Source of the DNA: Lophium mytilinum
Lineage: Eukaryota > Ascomycota > Dothideomycetes > Mytilinidiales > Mytilinidiaceae
DNA: 64,000 nt
Direction: 5' to 3'
NCBI GenBank assembly: GCA_010093605.1
Contig: MU004190.1
Coordinates: 248,001 to 312,000, forward strand
The notes beneath the pieces were generated by a model. The model was not told where the DNA came from. It made no database searches and saw only the letters and a program-made list of their open reading frames with translations. The stretch's first letter is position 1. Each line of letters starts with the position of its first letter. Shown here in pieces: positions 44,413 through 55,300 of this stretch. The translations under genes and the position numbers were made by a program.

Positions 44413-45420
44413 ATGGATTCAGCCTTGTCCGCGGAAGTATCGAAACGCGATGTAGAAGCAATTCAAAAGCAAAGCCGAATGCCAACTCCAGCTACGACAG
44501 ATTATAGCACTGAGCCATGCTCCAGTCAACGCAACCAACGTCAACGTGGAAATACTGAGCCCGCATCGCCCGACAATCCATCGTCTTCCAAGAACACGCT
44601 AGAGAAGCCCGGGCTCCTAGCTCGCGCAACGAATGACACATGGTTCTGGGAGATCATGAGTCTCCTCTTCAGCATATCATGCCTCGTCGTCGTCGGCGTC
44701 ATCCTCGACGTTTACGATGACCAGACATTGCCGAGTTTGCCATCCGGCATTACCCTCAACACATTAATATCGCTGCTCTCGACTTTCATGGCTTCGGCTT
44801 TGATTGTACCGGTTACCTCTAGTATCTCATAGTTGAAGTGGCTTTGGTTTACTACGAGACGTGGAGGAAGTGGAGGTAGCGGTCGCCGGCTGGCCGATTT
44901 TGAAGAGTTTGACATAGCGAGTAGAGGACCATTCGGGTGCCTGTTGTTCCTGAAGACAGCGTGGAAATCGTAACTTAGCACCCTGTCCAGTGGTGGTCGT
45001 AGATTGCTCAAGAATTCAAATGCTAAACCGCTCGCCATTACTGGAGTTCTAATCACGATCGGCTCCCTTGGAATCCAACCAATGCTCCAGCAATCTATTA
45101 CATACCCCGTTAAATATGTAAGCGTTGGCACTGCCAGCGTTGCGCGAGCTATCAATTATACGCAGTGGTCTCCTTCAGCAATGGGTGCGGACGATATGGG
45201 TGACGGTATTTCTGACCGTAGGGGTGAGCTCCGATGCATCCTCCCATATTTATATTCAGTCCTAGCACTCACTCTGCTCAAATGCAGGCGACATGGTCGT
45301 ATCGATGAAAGCCTCTGTATTGCCTTCTTCTATGGTGCTTTGTCCTTGAAGCTAAATAGCCGGCCATACAGGGTCATGGTGAGTGTATTATGGCGGTGGA
45401 GGATAAAGTTGTAATTGCTT
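44413..45420 (+). pseudogene. Broken DUF3176-family gene
   Basis: From the ATG at 44413 the frame gives a Ser/Pro-rich start, then the DUF3176 signature: ATNDTWFWEIMSLLFSISCL, PSLPSGITLNTLISLLSTFM, LKWLWF, DFEEFDIASRGPFGCLLFLK and ITIGSLGIQPMLQQSITYP. Two in-frame stops interrupt it: TAG at 44830-44832, where the family has Gln before LKW (CAG to TAG), and TAA at 44971-44973. After a likely intron from about 45207 to 45290 the match fades and the large 3' part of the family is missing. It is a truncated, inactive copy. DUF3176 proteins are fungal membrane proteins of unknown function. Confidence 0.75.
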
Positions 45421-45628
45421 GTGTACACCGCCCTACTTAGAGAGAGCATGTAGAATCGATGAGCGATGTAAGTGATCGAATTCGAGGCTACAGAGCATTT
45501 ACGGGGGGGGTATGCAACTATGAAAAAAGGGGTGTGCAGATACTTGTGCTATGTAGGAGCTATTTACTTAAGTAACTAGGACAATGAATGACTTATTAGC
45601 TAAAGCTAAAATGACGTTGTTCGAGGCA

Positions 45629-47532
45629 TCAAAGTTCGCCATGCAGGATAGCACTAAAGTGCTGCTCTAGTCGTGTCAACCTTCAAAGGATCGTTAGTAA
45701 GACACGTAATCACGAGCGACTCCCAGGGCAAGGACTTACTGCTCAATGACTACACGGTTGAAATGACTGTCGATATTCACCACGCTCGTCGCGTACAGAC
45801 TCCCAGTCAGACAGACCTTGACCAGGTCCCTATACGGGCGACCGAACGGAATATTCTCAATCTCCACGAGCACCTCGCCCTCTGTTGGGAGCTGGTCGGT
45901 GAATATCTCCCGGTACTGCAACCCCCTCCCAAGCTCGAAGAGTACAATACCGAGCCTGTGGAAGAGCGTCGCCAGTCTCACATCTCTCGCCCCGAGCAGA
46001 GACTGCGGGAGCTGATTCTTCTTCAAGCAGTCAAAGGGCGTGGCTGCGAGATCGGTCTGCGACGCGAGGGCGGATACGTAAGGTGAAATGCCGTTGCGTT
46101 CGTCGTACTGGCTGTTCGCGGAGCCGAAGAAGTAGAAGTCGTTCGTTTCGAACTGCTCGGAGATCCAGCCTGTCTCGTAGAGATGCAGGACGGAGATCGC
46201 GATGATACATGCGAGCTGTAGCCGCTTCCAGCAAGCGACGAGGGGAGGCACGCCGACTTGTGCTTTCAGAAGCTCGGCGAATGAGCAGCGGGAGAAGGCC
46301 TTTGCGATCAGAGGCGAGAAGGTAGTTGCGCCTGTTATCCCGTGGATGACGATCGTGGTGTGCTGGCTCTTGAAGAGTAGGGAGGCGGGAGGCTCGTTTG
46401 GCTTTAGCTGCTTCGTCTTGATGGCGGCGACAATTTCTTCGAACGTATTGGTCTTTTCCAGGGGAAGGACTGGCGTGGTTATCGCCGACGAGTAGATAGC
46501 TTCTGCGAGGAGCACGAATGGCTCTTCCACGTCCTTGCTGCTAGAAACTAGGAGAGGGAACTTAAACGAGCGGTCCGTTTGGTCAACGTAGTCCACCGGA
46601 CCAAACACACGCTCGAAATAGCCGGAGTCGGCTCGTTCTTTCTCGAGTTTGAAGTCGAGATTATGGCCGTTAGGGACTTGAAGCGCTGTATAGAGAGCTC
46701 TTGCTGCTGCCCGTATGCTACTTGAGCTATCCGGTTTGTTGCCCGCTGCAGATTTGGTCGTCCTGTCAGTTTCACACTGAGTAGAAATTGTTTGTAGAAG
46801 GGCGAGCCAATTATCGATATCGTTGACGAGAGATCTCAACTCTTCCTTGAGCGAGATGGACCATTTGAACTTCGTCCCCGGGCTAAGCTTCTGCTGTAGT
46901 ACCTCTTGAGCGAGCTTGGTTTTTGCTGCAGTCTCATCCGCTGGACCTTCCGCTGTCGACGCAATGCTTAGGTTTCTCTTCTTCTTCCAGATCCCGTTAG
47001 GATCTGAAACAGATAATCGCTTGTACCAACGCGGATTCGATTCTGGTTTCTTTTGCGTTTGTGGCTTCGATGACGGCGAACTACGGCCTGACACGCTAGG
47101 ACTTCGGCTGACAGAGTTTGAGGAAGTTTCTTTCATGGGACTCGGCGGTAGAGATTGCTGACTTGGCCCTTTCTCTATCGATGTGTCTCCTTCAAAATTG
47201 TCGAGGTCGATAGATCGTAACGTTCGAAAGGCTTCCCCAAACTTGACATTGAGCTGGGCGAGGCACTTCAACGCCATTTCACAACCCTCTTCGCCCCAGA
47301 GGTCTTTGAAGCCGTCCTCGAGGTTGTCTTTATGTCGCTGCCGAGCTTTCGTATTCCATGTTCTCTGCCATAATTCAAGCGTGTACTTCTGCGCTTCTAA
47401 CCTTTGAGTTGCGTTGACTAGCTGTTTCCCAGCCTGACTAGAATCGCGGAACAATCTGGCTAGCGTTGTCCCATTTTTAATTGCCAAATCGACAAATCCA
47501 ATGGCAGAGATGACCAAGCCTGCAACCTCCAT
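45629..47532 (-). CDS. HeLo-like N-terminal domain with DUF7580 C-terminal domain
   Basis: Two exons: 47532-45740 and 45680-45629 (59-nt intron, GTAAGT donor, TTACTAACG branch), giving 614 residues. The N-terminus MEVAGLVISAIGFVDLAIKN is typical of HeLo / prion-inhibition domains. Further HeLo-like helices include FKWSISLKEELRSLVNDIDN at ~residue 225-245, after a Ser/Pro linker. The C-terminal ~230 residues match DUF7580: LACIIAISVLHLYETGWIS, NDFYFF, LLGARDVRLATLFHRLGIVL, FELGRGLQYREIF and a final EQLTRLEQHFSAIL. HeLo domains form membrane-active death effectors in HET-S-type incompatibility; DUF7580 is a frequent partner of unknown function. Whether this one kills is inference. It is divergent to the extended Rho gene. 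Confidence 0.8.
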
Positions 47533-47964
47533 TCTCCGGGCTGTTTAAAGTTTGTTCACGTCGGAGGGGTGGTGAGAGATATTCGCAGAGATGAGATGCG
47601 GGGCAAAGGTTTCCTACTCTAGGTACAAACTTAAAAAGCAAGCTGAGAAGCCTTACTATCGTTCTATGAAAACAAAGTATTTCTAAAAAAGTAAGTAAAC
47701 CTAAGTAATACGCAAAATATTGAGAGGGATTTAAGTATCAAATAATTCTATTATAAAGTATATAGAGCTTTAAAGATATGTTAAGGGATAGTTCAAGTGC
47801 CCACTAAGTAATGGGAGTCGACTCCCTATAAACCTAGCCATTGTTGGAACGACAGCAAGCCTCATGCGGGGTAATCGCGCGAAGATAGACCTCTGGACGC
47901 TTGGAACATTCATAATAGCCCACTAGGATACCATCCACAGTAACTAGCGACACTCGTAGTCAGA
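47533..47964. promoter_or_regulatory. Bidirectional intergenic region, HeLo/DUF7580 and extended-Rho genes
   Basis: 432 bp separate the two start codons and must serve both genes. The central part (about 47640-47800) is very AT-rich (tatttctaaaaaagtaagta, ttctattataaagtatatag). No clear single TATA box can be assigned. Confidence 0.5.
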
Positions 47965-49960
47965 ATGGCAGAGATTCCAATATATCTCTCCATTCATACT
48001 CCAGTTGATGTTTCCAGCATCGACCTCACTGGTAGGCAGGAAAGCGACGGCGACGTCAGGGTAAGTGATTGTGTAACGAGATAACGTGAAACCAGACAAC
48101 TGACGTTTGCAAACGCTGTAGAAGACTCCAACTCCAACTATCCAGCTGTTCCATGACAAATATCCAAGCCCGCTTGAATTAGCCACGATCTGCGAAGATG
48201 ACATGGCTGAAATAGTCAAGCACCTAGCCAGACGTTCGACCTCTGCTTCTTTGGCGAATATCGAGGCGATATTGAGCCTCAAAGAATGCCTGGCTCGATT
48301 GAGAGAGTGGAAAAGGTGCCTCCCGCGCGCAGATGGCGACGGCCCTTCATCTGGCGACAGGGATTGGCTTGGCTTGGAGCCCCTTATGTCCAAAATTTCC
48401 AACTTGCTGCGACGACTTGCGGTTCAGCTTCTCCAGACTGGAACACTAATAGGGGGTGGAATAGGTGCGTTGAATTCCTTGTGGTGCTTCTTGGTGCAAA
48501 TGCTTGACGTTAAGGTTGCGTTAACATAACATAGAGCTACGGCTGTCTACAATGAGTGACTTCGTCAATGCTTTGCCTGTAGAAGATTCAGAAGATTCAT
48601 CACAAAGTCGAGGCTCTGGAGCAGAGCTCCACCGGAGCATGACTGGACCAATTCTCGATTCGGGTGCATCAAGGCTACGCGCGGCCGTCGAACAGCTTGA
48701 GGACGTAACAGATTGCCTCTGGAGCTACAAAACCGCTCTCAGCATTACCTCCGAAGCCTATAACCTGTCAATGGCCGATTGGCTTGTAGAGTTGCCGCAG
48801 GAGGTACAAGATAGAGGTAGTTTGTTGGAATCCCACCGCGGCACAACATTGCCAGTGGACGAACATGACTCCGTTGGTGCTGAAGGTGCGTTACCTAGTT
48901 GCTGTAACTTAAGAACCTCACTTAACGTGATATCAGAAGAATCCGGTGAACAACAGACTACTGCTCTAGGGGGTATGGGACCTATTTCCTGCTGCGTTTG
49001 CGAATTCACTAACCACGAGTAGAAATATCGAGAGAGGTTGTTGTACTTCCCCGTAAGAAGTCCTTTGAAAAGATTGACTTGGATGGCATAGCATGTCCAT
49101 TGGCCAGGGAATAGTGAGTAGTTCTGTTCCGAAAATATGGTACTGGCTGATATATTTGTGCAGCCGCAATGGGCATGGTGGGAAGGAATGGAAAGCTATG
49201 CACGACGCCTCCCTCGAGATTGGCGATCGTAAGTTCCCTACTCCTCACGATTAAGATCTCAGCAAATACGCAGTGCGGTGTATGCTAACGCCCGTCAGCG
49301 GACTGGCCAGCGGGCCATGTGGCTTGGTTGGATAAGCCCAAGCTCTCCGTCAAGTCAAGCTACTGCCGGAGGAAGATGGTCGCTGTTGGCGACGGTGCTT
49401 GCGGAAAGACGTGCACTTATATCCAGTTTTCGAAAGGCAATTTCCCGGAAGTCTATGTTCCAACGGTCTTCGAAAACTATGTCGCGGATGTGGAGGTTGA
49501 TGGCAATCATGTTGAGCTCGCTCTATGGGACACGCCTGGTCAAGAAGACTACGACAGACTCCGGCTCTTAATGTACCCTGATTCGCATGCCATCATGATC
49601 AGCTTCTGTATTGATAGCTCAGATTCACTCGTCAATACGGTTGCAAAATGGATCTCGGAGGTGACGCATTTTTGCGCTGGGGTACCAATCCTTTTGGCCG
49701 GATTCAAACACGACCTGAAGCATGACAAAGCGACAATCGAAATGATATCCAAGTGGTCACAGAAGCCGGTGACATATGGTCAAGGACTTGCAGTCGCTAA
49801 GTACATTGGTGCCGCCGCCTACGTCGAATGTTCAGCCAAGACTGGTGCTGGGATTCGAGAGGTTTTCGAAGCGATGACTCGGTTGACGCTCAGGAGCGTC
49901 AAGAAGGCAAAGAAGACTACGGAGGCTAAGCACAAGAACGCATCATGTAACTTAATGTAA
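47965..49960 (+). CDS. Rho-type small GTPase with ~330-residue N-terminal extension
   Basis: Seven exons: 47965-48060, 48122-48464, 48535-48885, 48937-48972, 49023-49113, 49164-49228 and 49299-49960. All introns (50-70 nt) are GT-AG, and the sum is 1644 nt in one frame, 547 residues. The last ~215 residues are a Rho GTPase: GDGACGKT P-loop, [20 protein letters not shown] switch [14 protein letters not shown] switch [32 protein letters not shown], a lysine-rich tail and CNLM as prenylation box. Odd residues are Pro in DTPG (usually DTAG), and FKHD in the base-recognition motif (usually CKxD). The extension is helical ([39 protein letters not shown]) and unrecognised. A simple GTPase starting near 49319 has no ATG there. 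Confidence 0.75.
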
Positions 49961-50125
49961 ATCGACGGACTGATGGGTTGTTGAGTTTGAATTGGGATGG
50001 TTGCAGATTTAGGGTACGAAATATATGTTAATGACCAGATTGGGACTGGCGCGTTCGTTAAGTACTTCACTAAGTCCAGAAGTAGCGAAAGTGCTTATAG
50101 TAGCCAAACTTGAAACATGTTTCTA

Positions 50126-50342
50126 CCGTATAGTTTCTGAATATACGGACGCCACTCTTGGCAGCGCTATCTCAAGCATAATTTTTCAGCGTATCAGGTC
50201 AACGCCAGCGAGCTGAATTGTGGGCCACCCACCCCCTGAGTTGGCCCGACACCACCGCTAGGACCCACCTTCCAACGCTGTTGAGTTTAGGGGATCAGCG
50301 GGCTTGCCAAGACTGGCGTCCGTATATTCAAAAACTATACGG
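50126..50342. mobile_element. MITE with 38-bp terminal inverted repeats and TA target duplication
   Basis: Left end 50126-50163 and right end 50305-50342 are inverted repeats of 38 bp with two mismatches (36/38). Each begins ccgtatagttt inward and reaches cttggca. A TA flanks both sides (50124-50125 and 50343-50344), the target of Tc1/mariner/pogo-type transposases. The first ~23 bp of each repeat is itself a small palindrome (ccgtata ... tatacgg). The 141-bp interior encodes nothing, so it is non-autonomous. Good preservation suggests recent insertion. Confidence 0.85.
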
Positions 50343-50474
50343 TACTGCACTAACCGGCTCAGCATGCGCCAGCCTAGAAGAGAATAAAGTTCCTAAACCG
50401 GCAATCGGTCGCACCTAGTTAAGCACCACCTGCATGTTAAGCGGGTGCACCCCGGTTCCGGAGTACAACTTACT

Positions 50475-50480
50475 TATATA
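50475..50480 (+). promoter_or_regulatory. TATA box of the GFA-domain gene
   Basis: tatata at 50475-50480 within cttatatacc, 114 bp before the GFA start codon and downstream of the MITE. Confidence 0.5.
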
Positions 50481-50593
50481 CCATACATCTATCCCACGCT
50501 CCTTACATCTTGCTTGACAAACTCTCATACTCTTAACCACTTCTGCCACTTTCAACAACGCAAACCACGAAACTCACACTCAATCATACCACC

Positions 50594-51121
50594 ATGGCCG
50601 CCACCGCCGACAAATCCAAACCCTACATCCCTCTAGCCGGTGCCGCTAACGACGGCTGGTCTACAGAAGACTCAGCAACAGCAACCTGCTTCTGCGGCAC
50701 CGTGCAGCTCGCCTTTCCTACCGCAGGCCCCGGCCTCGTCAGCACCTTTGTCTGTCACTGCACCGACTGCCGCAAGATCACGGCGTCCATGTTCGCCTCC
50801 AACTTCACCATTGCCGACGCCCATCTCACCCATGTCCGCGGCCGCGACAACCTCAAAACGTACGCCCAGTCGCGCACGATCGCCTCGGGAAAGTTGATGA
50901 CGAATTACTTTTGCTCCACCTGCGGGACGCTCATGTATCGTGTTGGTGAGGCGTTTCCGGGTCATAGTATTCTGCGCATTGGCACTGTGGACGACTTCAA
51001 TCTGCACGAGACGAAGTTGAAGCCGAAGCGGGAGATATATGTTAAGGATCGCTGCGGCTGGGTGAGCGCCATAGAAGACGCCCAACAGCTTGAGGCCCAG
51101 CGTAATAGGCAGAAGATTTAG
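50594..51121 (+). CDS. GFA (CENP-V/GFA) domain protein
   Basis: Single exon, 175 residues; ATG in a good context (accATGGCC). The zinc-binding cysteines of the GFA fold are all present: CFCGTVQL, CHCTDCRKITASMFASNF and YFCSTCGTLMYRVG, followed by ILRIGTVDDFN. The family is named after bacterial glutathione-dependent formaldehyde-activating enzyme, but most fungal members have no proven reaction, so only a zinc-binding fold is safe. Length is typical. It is probably cytosolic, with no targeting signal. The MITE upstream could affect its expression. Confidence 0.92.
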   Translation: MAATADKSKPYIPLAGAANDGWSTEDSATATCFCGTVQLAFPTAGPGLVSTFVCHCTDCRKITASMFASNFTIADAHLTHVRGRDNLKTYAQSRTIASGKLMTNYFCSTCGTLMYRVGEAFPGHSILRIGTVDDFNLHETKLKPKREIYVKDRCGWVSAIEDAQQLEAQRNRQKI

Positions 51122-51662
51122 TAAATAGCGCGTTCCCAATAGCACTATAAAGTGCAAAATCGTACCAGTTTTACCTTCAGATACATTCAAATTCTAGTAT
51201 GTGTTAGCTTCGTGGGGAATTGACCCATAAACGGGGAAGAAGCATGCCCTGATAGCTGGAAGCAGTATGTTAGCATTCCAAATAGTTCCGAATTCGCTTA
51301 TCTAATGGGCGTTTTCCATACCCCAATTCACTCGCCACAAGTCACGTGACGTGTATGAACTTCTACTTGGTACCCCTCGAGCGATCGATAGATCTCCACA
51401 ATCAGCTTTAGCAAAGGATGAAAGGGTCCTCTATCATCCAGTGCTATCTCCCCATTCTCTAGCGTACCAATAATCGTTCAACGCAGTGCTGTAGTGCTTC
51501 CGCAAAACCTGGAATCCGAGCAGTGACATCATCAACACCACCGGATGCTACAAAACCTCCAAACGATAAACACCCTGTCTCCAACCAAAAGACTCACGAT
51601 CCGAGAAACCAGTCACCTTTCAAATCTGCTTAAGGACTCAATTGAAAAATCAAGCCTCCAAT
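51122..51662. other. Intergenic region
   Basis: 541 bp between the GFA gene and the small-protein gene. Nothing was recognised besides a probable promoter near the right end. Confidence 0.5.
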
Positions 51663-52192
51663 ATGCCCGCAACCACCCGCTCCGTCGCCAAAAAAGACGC
51701 CTCCGCTTCCCAACTCCAGCAAACACGGCAAGTACAAAGCGAGGAGCAACATGCGAATGCGAGTGCCCAGGTAAGATGCGAATAACTACAATTACACACA
51801 ACTCAATTTCTACCACAATTCACTGCACCCTTTCCCCTTGTAGAATCCACACATTCACCAGACGAGCATACCTAATCACGTGACCATGAACCCCCTCCTT
51901 CTTCCTCTCCCCATTTCTCACAACAACCAACCCCCTAACACCCCCCTCCCAGGCCGGACTCAACCTTAACCTCCTCGGCGCCGTCTCCGGCGTCTTCGGC
52001 AGCAAATCCAAAAAAACCACCAACAACAACCCAGACGGCTCATCCGTAAGCACTGAAGAGCGTGCCGAGCAAGGCCACGCCTCCGGAAAGGCAGCTGGAA
52101 ACGCGACTGCGATCGGCGCGGCGAATGCCAACTCGGGGCGGCGGAAGATGAAAGAGACACAGGCAGTCGATCATTTGGGGATTGAGGGATAG
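51663..52192 (+). CDS. Small hypothetical protein, 115 residues
   Basis: Two exons: 51663-51770 and 51953-52192, with a 182-nt intron (GTAAGA donor, CCTCCCAG acceptor), long for this region. The N-terminus is Gln/Ala/Glu-rich (MPATTRSVAKKDASASQLQQ). Exon 2 starts AGLNLNLLGAVSGVFGSKSK, a short amphipathic or membrane-touching segment, and continues with Glu/Ala/Gly-rich sequence (EERAEQGHASGKAAGNATA) ending DHLGIEG. It has the look of small conserved ascomycete proteins of unknown function. Frame continuity and strong codon bias after the splice support a gene. It converges with MED13. Confidence 0.65.
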
Positions 52193-52355
52193 GTAGATAA
52201 CTACACGAAATGAATTCATGAGACTAAAACCAGTGATGACTTCCCGAATGCGAGCTATAAATAATGGTGGTATCTGATACCGAAACGCCGAAGCCTTGTC
52301 CTAAGCCCCAGAAACGCCTAAGTAGCTAGCGCAAAAAATAGGAATGTGAGTGTGG

Positions 52356-55300
52356 TCAATCCACACACCTCCCCACGCCCTCAGCTCCCCTTCTGGCTAC
52401 GGCAACATGCCATGGCACAACCCCGTGTCTACATCCCCTGACTCCCCTCAGCCTTGCCAATAGTCCCAATCCCCGGAACTGCCCAAGCACCTCCTTCAGC
52501 AGATTCTCTGCCGTGCTACGACTCTGCGCCGTACTCGTCCAACTCATGCTACTGGAACTCCTTTCCGTCCCCGCACCAGGGCTAACACCATCACTAGCTC
52601 CAGGAGTCGCCGGAAACGGAGACGTGGCAGCGCGTGTGCCACCGACTGCGCCAACCCAGAGAATATTAACATTGATAACGAGAGGGCCGCGGGAGCTGGG
52701 AGAGCTAGAAGGAGTGGTGGAGCCGGACCCGCGTTTGACAATGAGCCCACTGATGAGCGCGGGGCGGTAGTCGATGGTGGAGTGCGAGTTATGGAGGCGG
52801 TGGGAGAGGATGAGGCCCCAAGTTTCATCGGTGACGTCGACGAGGCGGGCGTCTGGGTCTGCGCTGGGATCTATGGCGTCCGAGGGGGTCGCGGCAGGCG
52901 TGAGGCCGTGCTGGTCGGGGGAGACGCCAGGTTGGGGCGTTGAGACTGGTGTGGAAGCGTTTGGATCTCTAGAGGGAGCGGCGGTGGGCACGGTCGGGAG
53001 AGTAGGGGTAAGAGAGAGTGGCGGATTGGCATCGACGGTTAGAAGCGTGATGAAAAGGTTGAGCTGGGTGGGCGAGGAGGCGAGAAGGATCCATGCTAGA
53101 GATAATATTAGATATGTCAATAGTAAGGTCAACGAAAGCGTACCTTCGATTTCTTCCCGCTCCATCACGCCCGCCTTGGCGATGCAAATGCGCCACGTTA
53201 CCCTCCTGCTGTGTAGGATTTCGATAGTTGTCTGCCATATCTCTCGTGCGATTTCATTGAATGGTCTTCCCCTCGAGCTGTACGATACGACCGCCTGTGA
53301 TTTCCCGCAGCTGTCTGTCCATGCCGCTGTTATCCATGCGCCATCCAAGCTGATCGCATAGCCGAGATGCATATAAGAATTCTCCCGCAGAAGATCGGCG
53401 GGAGGATCAGATGCAAGCTTGAACTGAATGTTTCTCGGTAAAGCCTCCTCCAATTGGATAGATGGAGCAGAGAAAATGCTCAAAGGCGTCTTGTCGGAGT
53501 TGACCGCACTTGGAGGACACCTGTCGTATACCTCGCGAGCTAGACTCATGAGAGTGGTAGGCTCCAGCACTACCGGTGCGTCGAAAGAGGCAATGTACTT
53601 CATCGGTACGATCTGAAGTACTAGATCAGGCCTAGGGGTATTGGCTTGAGCCCCTTGCCCATATGATCCGAATAACGCCCAGAATGCCGAGCAGAGTTCC
53701 CACAGTGCAGCCGGCTCTGCAAAAGGGTCGACCATGTATATTACGAAAGCATCAATCTTCGAGCTGTCGTCCTTCTCTCGCATATCGAGATATGACTGCG
53801 AGAGCTCTTCTCCAAGTCGACGGCATGTCTCTCGTAATGCTTGGAGGACGGTACGTTTTGTAGCTGGACCTGTGACTCGTGTCGGAACTAGGCCGCCTTG
53901 GAAGTCTTCTATGGCATCGCTTCGAACATGAGTCCCTAACTTGCACCCTTCGTATACGATTCCAAGGTTGTTCAAGAACGTTTCTACTCGAGCTGTAAGT
54001 GACTCACTGTGTGGGTACACGCAATACGTTATAATGTTTTTAGGCCCGCTGGTTGGAGCAAGACCCAACGGTTCCCAGAACGACAGGGCGGTAGGGAGAA
54101 GATCCCAAAGGGCATCCGAACGTCGAACACGGATATGAGGAGGAGCAACGGGATAGATCAGATGTCCCGGAGAGCCATTGCCATCCCCTTGCCCGTAAGT
54201 ATTCATTCTCCGTGGGACCGCTTTCGGTAGATGTCCTTTTCCAGCCTGGGGAATATCGGGAAATACGTCCTGGACGCACACGAGCTTTGTAACGTCGCAA
54301 TCTACAGCCTTCTCGAAAAGTTGCCTAACGGTATCCTGAACAGTTTTGCTAGGGTCCAGAGCATCTCCTTCCAGTGGGCGGCCGAAACTAGATCCACTAA
54401 CGAAGCCACCCTCGTCATTGAGAATATCGAGCGTCGATGAAACAATTTGATCAGTCAGGATCTGAGCGACCGCTATCATATCCTTGCCACTCAATAAGAC
54501 CTTCTCGTCAGAGGGAGAGATTTCGATTTGGGAAAGCGTGGTGGGCATTGGAGACAGCCCTGGCGAAGGAAAGGCTACGTCTGCTCGAGCGACTGAAGAA
54601 TGCCTTTCTGAGGGAGAGGGAAGGCTAACTAGCGACCAGTCCCAAGGACTAGGTTCGAAGCCACCAAGACAGGCTTGATCGGTCTGGAGCAAAGGTCGAC
54701 CAAGTATATGCTCGGAGCTATCCCCACCAAGCTTGGAGTCTGCAAAAGACGTAACGGACAGCGGTGTCGCAGTCTCGTCAGCTATCCACTTCCTTTTAGT
54801 CGGCCATGAGGGAACTATCGGTAGGGAATCAAGTTTAGGAGATCGGATTTCGGGCTCGGAGTCTAAGTCGCCGCTCGAAGTGTCACTGATGTCGCCTTCA
54901 TCTATAGGAAGTTCTTCCTCCATGATAGTCCCCTTTCGGCCTAACGACCCGCGGAGGTCTAATAGGACCGAGAAATGTTGAGAAGTCGGCTTCTGCCGCT
55001 TTGAGAGTGGTGTTTGGGACTTGCTAGATACTAAAGATGAAGCATCTCCTCCCTCCGATTCTGGAAAATGAAATCGACCGCCACTGTATTTGGAGTCGGC
55101 GAGACTCATACTCGTGTTGAAAGCCAAGGGGTCGAAAATACTCCCCTTCCGTTGCACAGGAGTTTTGTGTCGACCTTCAGAGGTAACTCGATTGGGCATG
55201 CCATCGGGTCGTGGGAGCAGCTTCTTTATGATCAATTTCGGACTTAGAGGTGGGCTGGGAACATGCTCTTCCTCTTCTGGACTCTGGATTATTGGCTCAT

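Larger units (their letters stand above)
49961..50593. other. Intergenic region with MITE, upstream of the GFA gene
   Basis: 633 bp. A 217-bp inverted-repeat element (listed separately) lies in the middle. Between it and the GFA gene are a small GC-rich hairpin near 50421-50450 and a TATA box. No gene is seen. Confidence 0.6.
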
